This document shows positions 29,425-40,800 of a stretch of DNA of 64,000 nt, piece after piece. This stretch comes from Notospermus geniculatus (Eukaryota; Nemertea; Pilidiophora; Heteronemertea; Lineidae). Both the position numbers and the translations under genes were made by a program. Numbering within the stretch: the first letter of the stretch is position 1; every line of letters begins with the position of its first letter. Location of the stretch: the NCBI GenBank assembly GCA_002633025.1, contig NMRB01000267.1, forward strand, positions 40,442-104,441, given 5' to 3'. The notes below the pieces were generated by a model that saw only the letters and a program-made list of their open reading frames with translations, ran no database searches and was not told where the DNA came from.

Positions 29425-31973
29425 TGGTTTATCCTGGACAGCTGGTACGTGCTGACCGGGTGGAGGTGGTCAAGATCACGGAAAAGATTACTACACTGTC
29501 ATGACTGCGTTCTGGCTCGCTGGCAGATTTGTGAAGTGACGACAGGGTCACCTTAGACTAAGCACAAGGGATAGGGAAGGCAGCTTATATAGCCATCCCG
29601 ATTGGCAACTTTGGCTCGATAAGGATTGGAGAAAGCTCACTTTAGTGTCAGCGAGCGGTTTCGGAGGAGTTGGTGCAAATTACGCGAAATCGCTATGATA
29701 ATGTAGATCTGTGCTTTGGTGACTAGTGAGGTCGTCAGGCATGTCAGAAGACGAGGCAAGCAACTAAGAAGAGATTGCGGTCATTTGTCAACGACGAAAA
29801 CAACCGGCTTAAGTTCTACGGAGCGACTGGAAACTTAGCCCCGATTTGCAGTTGATGAAGAAAGATATTGCGTTGTCGCCGGGATACTTCGTCGGCTTCC
29901 GTGGGAGATGTAATTAAATGAAGCGGGATGGAAATGGGTGACACTCGAGATCTCAAGGAAAACCTCATCGTGGTGTACTGGCGTGGCCTCATTCCATAAA
30001 CGGGTATCTTCCCTTCCTCTCACTTCAAATTGTAGGACAACACCACTCGAAATGACGCGACACTGCCAAGTATCTCCATAACTTCCATCCCCCGAGAGAT
30101 TTGCGGTTGTTTCACCCTCACCACTTTGGATGGTTCGCCTTCAGCCTGTTTGGTAATTCAGTTCCGTGCCGAAATGCGCTGATCAGTCGGGCGGGAGTAA
30201 AACTGCCCCGACGGGCGGTGCGGTCGTTGTTCAGCAGATGAATAATTCAATAATGCACCTTGACATTATTAAAGCCCTGTTCCTGTGCATTTATCCTCTC
30301 TCAACTTACTGGAACCATGTTTTATATGATTTTTTAACTTTGGGGCAAATTGAAATTGAGAATAAACTGACTGTGGGTGAAAGACTCCCCTCTCCCCGAA
30401 ACATATGGGAGAATTATCTCTCTCCCTTCGAGCGAAAACATGTAAATTTGAAATAAACAATCCTTCGAGGTTTGGTAAAACGGGGTCAGAGCAGAAGCCA
30501 CGGTCTAGCTTAATGGAAAGCCGTTGCAACTGCCCTAACACCATTAGAAACGGAAGACAGACGATCGTCTGTCACCACTGATCCTCTTCAACGCGAACTC
30601 GTCACTGTTCTAATGGTTTTCGAATCTTCAATGCCAACTTTTCGTATCGGTAGCCAGTTGATAAAGCATCCCTGTGGATCTCTCCTTTCTACAGAACTGT
30701 GAAGAGGGCAGCCTTCATGGCTTTTGTATGATTAACATGAGCTCTCTTGGATTGTGTCGCGAGGACGATATAAGTTTCAGCGTTTGAAAAAATCCTTTCT
30801 TTTATCGTTGATCCAGTTCTGACTTCGGATGAGTTTCTGGTACGTTGATGATAACGATAATTCCTGACATCGAAAACCTCTTTACGGAATAGGCCTATCT
30901 ATTGCCCATTAATATCACTGTGTATTCAATCAAACCATCCAATTTCACTGAGAGCCATTAATGTCAGATGAATTTATGCTTCCATCAAAAATGTAGCTGC
31001 CGATTTTAATCCTCCAACGCACGTGAAGCGCTCCTCTTTAAATTGATACGCATGTGACTGTGTTGTCTATTTTGATCGTTCCAGACCATGAGCTGTGTAC
31101 GTGAGCGGCGGTTCCCACTTTTCATCAAGTGAGGAGACGTGCTGTTGGTGGAGAATCGTCTCCTCGTAGCTGTTGGTTATCGAAACTGCCGTCAGCTCTT
31201 TCGGAGATGACGTTACGGCCGAAAGGATTCTCGTTGAAAATGTGACCGTGGCCGCTCTGTTCTAAACATTGTGTTGGGTGCGGTGCCCCGAAGTGCTGCA
31301 CTTACGCCCAGTAAAAAAGGAGGAAACTGTGAATTAAACTGACCATTTCAGGTCGCATCAGAGTCGAAGTAAGGATTCGCTTTCTACATATCGAGTCTAA
31401 ATGCAAGGACAAAATTTCTTGATACAATTTCGCTGTACATGTCGTATCAGAATTCTTAAAGACTGCAGACACTAAACGAGTCTTGGACCATAGGGAACTG
31501 AGCAGAAACCCATTTCCTGCAAGGTAAGTGGTCGTATACCTATCTTCAAAGAAAATTGCAATTTAGATGTTTGATGAGTATGGTAGCGTATCACCTTCGT
31601 CTTGTTTGTTGGTCACTTTGACGCACATTGGAGCTCGTCGAGGTTCCATTACTGCTCGTCGACGGTCCATTACTGATTTAGTGATTTAACCATCGTTGTC
31701 ACAAACATGTTTAATATGTTTAATTAGGTCTGAGACTGCTTTGTACACTTGCTTTGTACGCTGAGAATGTCAAACGAAAGGTCGAATTGACCGTTTCTCC
31801 TCCATGGGAGGGTAGTAGGCTGGTAGACGAAAATTATTGAGGAATATTTACTATGCAGCAAGCCTATATAACTTGTTGGTCATCGATTTAATCAGAATTG
31901 TGAATTTCATGTCCTTCGACTTTTCACGTACCGGTTTTCTGAGCGTGATCTCAATAAAAGATATGAAAGATAT
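29425..31973. other. No gene; isolated splice-donor match
   Basis: The only gene-like signal is CAAG|GTAAGTG at 31,520-31,530 on +, a consensus donor, with a CATTTCAG|G acceptor-like site at about 31,351. The interval between them has stops in all frames, so at most it would be an untranslated exon. I do not call it. Confidence 0.35.
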
Positions 31974-32109
31974 GGGCCCAGTTTCACAAAGAATCTTAAG
32001 TCTAAAGTTAGACTTAAGTCATCATGTGATCAGGTTTCAGCAAATCAGATGACTTCATTTCAGACTTAAGTTTTTTCTTAGACTTAAGATTCTTTGTGCA
32101 ACTGGGCCC
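31974..32109. mobile_element. Hairpin MITE with GGGCCCAGTTTCACAAAG ends
   Basis: The arms GGGCCCAGTTTCACAAAGAA and TCTTAAGTCTAA pair with the complement ending at 32,109. It resembles the element at 17,915-18,042 in its GGGCC-TTTCACAAAG terminus. Unusually, TGATCTCAATAAAAGAT occurs on both sides (about 31,947 and 32,110). Confidence 0.85.
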
Positions 32110-32125
32110 TGATCTCAATAAAAGA

Positions 32126-33421
32126 TGCGATATACTAAGTACAATAATGCAAGGTAGATATTGAGTAAATGGATTAGTGCTCTCGCTTGCCGGAACGAAC
32201 GGTCCAATTGGCGTTACTTGTTGCCATGGTGGGATTATAACCTATCCGTCAATGGATCTGTGCGGATCTCGGGGCAAAAATGACCAGTCGGAACATGTAA
32301 TCATGTGGTAATCATATTGCTGTCGTAAATAAACGATCATGTCCAATAAATAATCCAATGATACACAACTCTATGTTATGAATATCGTGCAACATGTAGG
32401 AACTTTTTTCGGTCATGTAGTACGTAGAAGTAGTACATGTATTATTTGTTTTCCTGTGAGAAATTCTACATAGTCACGTCCACATGTTTGATAGAGTGAT
32501 TTTTTACATCGAGGCTGTATTTTCTCGTTCAGTTCCAATTTACAAATAATACAAGTGTTTCATTTCTCGGGAGAGGAGAACAGCAGATGAATAAACAGCT
32601 TCCCAGTTCCATGTTGACAGTTTCTCTTGACGCAGTGCAATTTATTGCAATGTGTATCAATGATATGGGAACCTTCGTACGGATAATGACCCTCAAAACG
32701 GCAACGCAAGGCGTTTTCGAGGAAATATTGAGCAGTCGGCGGCATGGCGTGTGTTATGTGGTAGAGACAACAAACTTGCTTTCAGACAGTAGATGACTTT
32801 TCTCTTATCCATTCGACGATAAACCCTTTGTAGTTTGTCTCATTTTTCTTGAGTGGGGCACGGTAGCTTATATTGAATCCCTAATAAACGAGAATACCGT
32901 TACTTACAAAATGACATTTTTAAAAAGATACCTAAGCAATTAGACTGGCAGTTTTCATTTGAAGATAATGTACCGCGACATTAACTGTCTAATTAATTTA
33001 GATTTATTTTACGATGCGATTCCCTGACGTAATTAATTATTGGATCTAACCTCATTACTAAGATTGCTGGATATAAATTCTACATGCATTCATCAAACTG
33101 CATTGTTCGGTTGTTTTTATCGAGTGGTTACAATGTTGAATAGGCCTACTCGGAAATATTGTTCTCGTCATCAGTAACTTTCACCCGCCAACGGTTAAAG
33201 GGATTTGAGAAAGAAACGCTTTTAGTTATTGTTGTGTTCCTCACGTTACTTTGGACACTGCAAAGAAGGAGCCCTCGCAATTGTATTGCTACCGAAAAGC
33301 CTGTTTTTGTTCCTGTTCAACCGTCTTCCAATGAACACAGTTCCCGGAATGGCATCATCCTGAGAATATCAGAGGATATTAGCCACCTTCGTCACTACGG
33401 TGTTGGGGATGAGAACGAGCG
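32126..33421. other. No gene seen
   Basis: Open frames of 60-88 codons are present without domains or conserved motifs. The sequence looks unique. Confidence 0.45.
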
Positions 33422-33623
33422 TTAAGCAGGCCTCACACGAGGACGGTTCTGACGGCGGTTCAGCACGGTTCAATAGGGAGGTTTAGAAATCAAGCGATAA
33501 ATGCAACATAAAATCCGGTTAATGTGTAGTATGAAAAATAAAGTTATCGTTTGATTTGTAAACCTCCCTATTGAACCGTGCTGAACCCCCGTCAGAACCG
33601 TCCTCGTGTGAGGCCTGCTTTAA
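33422..33623. mobile_element. Nested palindrome: GGGAGTTTA-family MITE at the apex of a second hairpin element
   Basis: Outer arms (33,422-33,473 and 33,572-33,623) start TTAAGCAGGCCTCACACGAG and run through CAGCACGGTTCAA. The inner MITE occupies 33,474-33,571 and has TAGGGAGGTTTAGAAATCAA ends of the same family as 13,047. The outer element is bounded by TTA or TTAA. Together they form an almost perfect 200-bp palindrome. Confidence 0.85.
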
Positions 33624-33763
33624 GCACCGCTGATCGTCGTAGTCGTCGTCGTAGTCGTTATCATGTCGTGTATGTAGGCAAAAAGGTCGGCCAGAGTTGT
33701 TCACCATGTCTAAAATCGAACTGGCGTGACTGGTGGGTCAATGATCGTGGGAAATCTCTCCCT

Positions 33764-34553
33764 CCTAAATCAACAGTTCTTGTACAAGTGTGGTAGTCCA
33801 GCTGTCAGAGACATGCTTTCGATCTCTCTACGAGTTGTTCCATCGAAGTATTTGCTTGCGACTTTCACAAACTTTTTCCATCACCAGATTAATTAATTCA
33901 GGTCACTCCCAGAATGTCTGACGAAGTCTGATAAATAGAAGTCGTTTCTGTGGTCGGCTTCACATCGTGAGATTTATCACGTGCATAAAAATGTAGCCAT
34001 CATTTACTCGGCAGGCACTTAACATTTTGTACATCGACAATTCCATGCCTACTACTTATACACATTATGTAGTTAGAATTGTCAGGTCGAACAAAAGCTT
34101 ATTTATTTATCAGTTGAAAGCTGAAATACGTGATGCTACTTGGGAAAGGGAGGTACNCCTCCTAAATCAACACTTCTTGTACAAGTGTGGTAGTCCAGCT
34201 GTCAGAGACATGCTTTCGATCTCTCTACGAGATGTTCATCGAAGTATTTGCTTGCGACTTTCACAAACTTTTTCCATCACCAGATTAATTAATTCAGGTC
34301 ACTCCCAGAATGTCTGACGAAGTCTGATAAATAGAAGTCGTTTCTGTGGTCGGCTTCACATCGTGAGATTTATCACGTGCATAAAAATGTAGCCATCATT
34401 TACTCGGCAGGCACTTAACATTTTGTACATCGACAATTCCATGCCTACTACTTATACACATTATGTAGTTAGAATTGTCAGGTCGAACAAAAGCTTATTT
34501 ATTTATCAGTTGAAAGCTGAAATACGTGATGCTACTTGGGAAAGGGAGGTACT
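33764..34553. repeat. Tandem duplication, about 396-bp unit, with N at the join
   Basis: Copy 1 (33,764-34,156) and copy 2 (34,158-34,553) are nearly identical from CTCCTAAATCAACA to TTGGGAAAGGGAGGTAC. The base at 34,157 between them is N. Near-identity plus an ambiguous join suggests an assembly artefact. The 96-codon frames starting at 34,027 and 34,423 share their first 43 residues only because of this duplication. Confidence 0.85.
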
Positions 34554-36171
34554 TGCAGAATTAAAAACGTTGAATGATGATTGTCGTGGGCTGAAGACGA
34601 GCATTTGGTTCAATTTCGATTTCCGGAAACACAGCAACAAGTCAAATTTGTTTTCAACATCAGGTTTGCATCTACCAGAAATCTACCAGAAATCATGTGA
34701 TTTCATGGATTAGCCATGGAAGGTATCGTGGCTTAACTGTCAAGTCAAGTACAATATGTAACTACATTAGACAGAAATGTCTTGTCGGGTGAACCTATGA
34801 TTTAGGTTAGCATCGAAGTGACGAAAGTGGTGTCGGCTTAAATCCATCGAGAAGCTCTTTCAGAGCAATCAAACATGTCAAAGCAGCGAAGGAAAATATT
34901 ATAATGCGTGCATACTCATGATTAAAACATGTATTATGGCAATACAAAACATAATATTTCCACAGAAATGTCGCTTTTATCGATGGAACCTATATAATGT
35001 CCCCCAAAGGGTGATAATTTGATACTTTTGGAAGGTATTTAATGGCTTTATGGCGTGTGAATTGTCGATTAACAGGCGTCTTCGACAATCGACGCCACAC
35101 AGCTGCGGAGGACTAGCCGATGAAATGTCTTAGGTGGAAATAATGTCTTCCCTTTCCTGGCGGAAATCCAGGGATTTAGCATTTTCCTGTGGCTGGCAGC
35201 AGCGTTAGTTATCGTTGGATCAGTTGAAAAGTCACTGGTATCGAAATCAGATATACCAGACAGATACAGTGTGCTGGATTGGCTCATTGGAGACATTAGC
35301 ATCTGCCACAGTTCGACACAGTGTGCAGTACACGGAGCGCATGATTGTGCATTCACGAAACACTCTCTGACATGTCAGAGTGCTCGTTTATCTGCAAATC
35401 GTTCGAAATACTGCTGGATATCGCCTATCTATACGAGCCACTGAAGTCATGAATCATGACAAAGACAGCGGGTTGTGTTGAAAATCTTATCGCCTTTTTC
35501 GTGCGAGACCAATCTCCATCCCAACAAAGCGAGTGGTGATTTCAGCGTGGAGACTAGTAACTCCATCATATACCAAGTTAAATTAGACCGCCTAAAGTGT
35601 TGCTTTGGTTGTAAACATCGTCTGCTCTGTCGTCTACAAATTTAAATGAAACGGTGGAAGGTATCGGTGACAAGATAAACTAGCTTTGTTGGCGTGAGAT
35701 GCAGTGGTACATCACAAACTGTTGGTTTTAATCCCATTTGAACACAGTTGAGCCCAGCGAACTGTTGTTTGCATAATTCGCCGCTTGGTGGAAATGGGAG
35801 ATTAAAGGTGTAATGAATCTGACATGTCTCGGTAGCATGCAGAGAGGTTATTTTCGTGTACAGCTATCTCCGTTTTAATGTGCTCTCACGTTTTTTGGCG
35901 CCGCTACCAAGGTTTGGTGTAATTAAAGCTCTTGTCATGCTTGTCGGAACAATTCCACAGATCCCCGTAATGTGAATTGATTGTCAAGCCAACTTGATGC
36001 AACTTGTTGCCATGATTGTTATCAGACTTTATGATGTATTTCTCTTGTTTTTATCTCCAAGCGAGTTGCTCATAATCCGTATTGGTCACCTCGTCATTGT
36101 TTTTGTGCTGCCATTCGGGTTGACGAGAAGTTTGCCCTTGCTCTATCACTTGAGGCATTGACCATCAGATA
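34554..36171. other. No gene seen
   Basis: Non-repetitive sequence with one 95-codon minus-strand frame at 35,069-35,356 that has no recognisable domain. Confidence 0.45.
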
Positions 36172-36391
36172 TACTCTGAACTCCCACTTACCTGTCCCAT
36201 TCCTGAACTCGGAAAAAATGACCAAATCCTAAGTCGAAGATCGCACGCTGTCATTCTTTGCCAGGCTTGGAGTGGGACAAGTACGTAACTGTTTATGACC
36301 GTAGTACCCCCAGTCCCATTATTTTCAACTTAGGATTTAGTCTTTTTTTCCAAAGTTCAGGAACAGGACAGGTAAGTGGGAGTTTAGAGTA
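36172..36391. mobile_element. MITE with ACTCCCACTTACCTGTCC ends
   Basis: The arms TACTCTGAACTCCCACTTAC and CAAATCCTAAGT pair with the complement at 36,325-36,391 with a few mismatches. The total is about 220 bp with a non-pairing centre. No coding capacity is seen. Confidence 0.8.
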
Positions 36392-36400
36392 AATCTCCGA

Positions 36401-36435
36401 GTTTACACCTTGATAGAAAATGTCAAGGTGTAAAC
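36401..36435. repeat. Perfect 13-bp stem hairpin
   Basis: GTTTACACCTTGA and TCAAGGTGTAAAC are separated by nine bases. It lies 10 bp after the MITE at 36,172-36,391. It is not followed by a T run and is not near a gene, so it is not a terminator in any sense I can support. Confidence 0.7.
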
Positions 36436-37540
36436 CAAACCTTTACTTGCCTTTAAGGCATGTCTGATATCATGATCACCTTTTGAAATCCCTGGCGTCA
36501 TTGGAAACCAAAAAAGTATGTTTTCTGCCGCATTTTCTCTTCCAACCTCTCTACTCCAGCAAGCAATAATCGCAATGCTGAGGGAAAAAGAGCTATATGG
36601 ATCAATTTATGGTGTACGTGACACGCTATTGGGAAGAAAAAAGCATGTAATGGTACTTTAACCAGCAGGAAGGCGTATTCAGTGCTCGTGTTACCTTGAG
36701 TTGTCAAATGTCAACTCATGTAATGGCATGCCAAGGGAGCGTGCTCCCGTTACAAGTTGCCAGACGTCGATCAGAATGATCTTGCTCCTGGCTTCAGCTA
36801 TTGATTAGTGTTCTTTAAGCTCCATCTCTTCAGATTCATGGCATTGCTGAAAGTGTCGGTCTCAGTGCTGAGATACATGTACTACTCGATCTTTGCCTCA
36901 AATTTGTTCCTGCGCCGTGTCATGGCAGTAATATAAGCCTCCAACGAGTGACCAAGTCAATTTTCTCTGCATTCCACGTCTCCGGAGCAGTGTGGTAAAC
37001 AAAAACGGATCACGGCCCATTAGTTCGCGATGAAATAAAGTCGCCGACTATGCAGCGTATCAAAGAAAAAGGGGTTACCCTGTGTCCTCATCTTCAATCT
37101 GTGGCAGTATCTCAATTTGTAGGTCTTCCTATTCGATGACATTTTCAACCAATGTAATTACATTACAGGGTGGCTCACCATCAACTTGACGATATGGCAG
37201 TAGTTATTCGACGGAGGATATGTTCCTCTGAATCGTAATCAGAATGAGGGATAATGATATATTTGTCTGGTAGTTACTTGCTAGATATAACAGAAACTGT
37301 TGCTAACAATGGTTCCCACGAGAACAGATGGGCGATACTTTATCAGAAATAGATTTTCTGCCAGTATAAACAGTGAGACAGAATGCGTCAGAAGAAAGTG
37401 CAATTTGGATGAAATTGCCACCTTATGCGAATGATAAATGTGACATTCAGAAAGAAAGTCAGAACAGTCGCCAGCGAGACCCTCATCTTTGGGCAATTTG
37501 TCATCTGTTGGTGATGTCAACAAGTTATAATTCTGTTGCC

Positions 37541-37683
37541 TTAAAGATAATGTATCACGGGTATTTTCGCGGACCACAAAAACATTGTTCATTTCCATTT
37601 TCTTTGTTTATGTCTTTGTTTTTTGTCTTATGAGTAATTTTTTGTTGTTGGCATGCCCGTCTAGAAATTCTTTTGATACCGAA
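37541..37683. mobile_element. Truncated TTAA element (AGATAATGTATCACG family)
   Basis: TTAA is followed by AGATAATGTATCACGGGTAT and then sequence matching the left part of the complete copy at 62,858-63,105, including TTTATGTCT and GGCATGCCC. The match stops near GATACCGAAA, and the right terminal repeat is missing. Confidence 0.8.
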
Positions 37684-37730
37684 ATTAAAAGTAGATAAAA
37701 GGTATTGCATTGCCATCATATACGCCATAT

Positions 37731-37890
37731 TAGGGAGTTTAAGAAATCAAATGATAAATGTTAACCTTCCGATAACGTTACTTTTTGTACCGAAAATGGA
37801 ATATACATAATCTGGCGAATTTGCAGTATGAAAAATAACGTTGCCGTAAAGTTAACGTTTATCGTATTCGTTTGATTTCGTAAACTCCCT
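37731..37890. mobile_element. Hairpin MITE of the GGGAGTTTA family, copy 4
   Basis: The ends TAGGGAGTTTAAGAAATCAA and the complement enclose AATGTTAACCTTCCGATAAC and GTAAAGTTAACGTTTATCG boxes. Size and core match the copies at 13,047 and 13,297. It starts about 48 bp after the truncated TTAA element. Confidence 0.85.
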
Positions 37891-40800
37891 CTTCTGAAAG
37901 AGTTCCCATCACGACGTGTGATTGGCAACTGGCCCGTAGCTTTTATCCGTCGGGACAGTCCAGCTTTACAATTCATAAAATGTCGGCGATCACCATTGGT
38001 AGTTCCTACACTACAGTGGTGATAAGCAGAGATTTCTCTGCTTCGTCGTCGCTGAATCACCGACGGTTTCAACAAAACGTCGAATCTTTGCCCTCAGTTG
38101 TTATGCCGGAGAACATATGTCACGTCTACAAATAACGTCGACAAAACTGATATTTTTTTCTTTTGATTCGTTGAGCGAGAGCTTCCTACATTATATATCA
38201 GGCACTACTTTTCATGACGACTTATTCCAAATTGGAAAGCTGTCATGGCCGTGCTGTCAGCAACTCCGGTATGAATTTCCGACAATTTGTGAACTACACT
38301 GGGCTTAAAAACCACGTCTGAGGTAAAATAGGACCCTTCGTTGCATTTCCTGTGGAATCATGAGATTGAGATTCCGGCGTGGAACCATTGGGTTCTTCAA
38401 CAATGAAGCGTTTTCGATGTGCCTGGGAAATACAGTGCACTTTTAGTCGGTTATGTCAACTTTGGTGAAGTATTGACATTAAGGGACCGAAATATTTTTG
38501 CCGCTTTTTCAGTGTGCACTAGCTTTTATGAGTCAGATACGAAGGCATTGTCACTCCATCTATTTTTCTTTCGTAATCATTATGGAATGTTGGGTGCAAA
38601 TTCTCAGGTCAGTCGGACTGGGAAATCACAATCGTGGGTTCCCAATGCCTTCTACCAAATCTTCCATCACCGACATCAAGTTTCACTTCTCTTGGTCTTT
38701 GCTAATCGACGGAAGACGACCAAAGCCAGACATCGTCAACTCCTTCCTGTCATCTGTGATTAGATGTATAATTTGGGAGCGGTTGGACGTCATTGCTTGG
38801 AGCAGTTGCAGTCTTTCAGCTCAGACAAACACTTTCGGTCTAATTTTGCTCTATCATTCCAAAACGTAGCCGCGCTTCCTTAAAACCTTGCTGTCATGGA
38901 TCCACGCTCATCATGAAAAAGTTAAAGGTTTTTGTCTCTCAATAGCACGTGGAAGTTTTTTTTCATGTAGTCATTCTCCTTTGGGAGAGAAATCTACGGT
39001 GCACTCCATCTAGAAAAATCCAAAGTTCCGAGAGACGTCTAAGGTGTTGGTTCATGTATCAAAGGAACCTCAGCGATGGAAATGTTTTTATGGGGTTCAA
39101 GTTGCGCCAACAAAGAAATCATGGGGAAGATCCTGGTGGTTCATCTTTGCTGACTTGGTAGCTTCATTGTTCGAAAAATTCCACCTTAAACAAAGTCTAA
39201 GAAAGTTCGCACAAGACTAACTGAGGTCTAATATTTTTATCGAGAAAAGTTCTAACAAAGTCCGCATGAGAAGACTTCACGATTTTTTCTTTCTTCTAGA
39301 GCGAATGATTTCTCAAGATTATCGTGCGACCTGCTTTTATTACTAACTTAACGTATAGGGTACATGTATCATGTTGCCCTTGAAGAATTCTTTTCATAAC
39401 CTAACGGTCCGATGTAGGGAAGGAACTGTCTTCATTATATACCGAAGTATAACGGAATCCGGTCTGAAGATGTTTGCCTTGCGAACAATATTGATCTTGT
39501 AAACAGTATAAAGTCACTTATATCAGTCACCTTCAGTGTAAGTGGTGCAAATGTCGATCTATTAGCCCTGTACGTACTTGAAGCGTGGCTTACCACTATC
39601 ATCTGTATGGTGAATAATGAACTTTTCTTTCAAGTCGGGCTTCTGTGTGCCAGTTTCTGTAAGCCAGTTATGACACCATTGTGGTCCATTCGTTCTTACA
39701 TTTCGCGGCTTAATTATGGTTTGATATGATATCAAGTATCACAAATAAATTTAGGCCATTCCGACAGGTTCCTTATTTCGTAAATACACCAATTACGGGC
39801 GACAAAAACCTCTTAGGAGCCAGGCAAGGAAAACTGGCGCCTGGCGGACGAAGTTACATGTAGCTGCCTACCGGACGTAGGATTGCCTTTTCATATCAAG
39901 GTAGACGTTTTATTATTCGTATTATGGCTGTAAAAATATTATGATTTGCAATACCTATTCACTTGTATACGTTCGAATAAAAGAAAAACGACAGGTAGCA
40001 AAAACACTAATGAGATCGCCGATTTGGCGGAACATTAGCAGTAATCGGGGTGAATGGCCAGCAGTTGGTTATCATGAAAAAAGTGAGAAACTTCTGCTGA
40101 GTCACTGACACTTGGTTTTTTTCTTGAAAATGCAATGTTGTGAGAACAATGCAGCTGAAAGTATTTATGGTGCCCCATCATCTTGTGGTTTGCTGTTGAT
40201 GTTTCATCGAATATCAACCTTCCCAGCCCGTCTTCCACAGACAGAAATGTTATGCTTACACTCTATTCCTGGTGCTGTTGGATGATTCCACTGTCATCGC
40301 AATAATTAACCTAACGTCGGTCTTGTCTCTGGGGTATAAAATAATGATACCAAAATTGGAAGGCGATTCGAGGCCATACACTTACAATGGGTAGGGCAGT
40401 AACAACGACTCCCACACGCTGCTGAATAATGATATTCGGAGCTAGCTTGTATTTGCTTTACCAATCTCAGAGGAAATGCTGGATCACTGCTTGCCTAAAT
40501 GAGAAAGTCATCAAGGATTCATCGACTGTTTGACCGTACGGTGTTACCTTGGCTCTCCGGAAAGGCACTGGTTAATAGACCCATGAATAAACAAGAGGCC
40601 TAATTTTAAGGGAAGCTGGGTGCTTTACCAAACGAATTGGAATGCATCTCCCGTCCAAATTTTACAACGCCTGCACCGAGCAACAACGATAGATGGTATG
40701 AAAGTGAGCTATAAGTCAGAATTGTTGAAGACGTAAACACCACACAAAGTAAGGCATATTGGCTGGTTGACTCGTTCATGTCGTTGTAAATGCTGTTAAA

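Noticed and set aside
36401-36435. Hairpin as a terminator
   Set aside because: No T run follows, no gene precedes it, and intrinsic terminators are not expected in animal DNA.
38419-38869. Two overlapping + frames of 114 and 123 codons
   Set aside because: They overlap in different frames and neither shows a recognisable motif.
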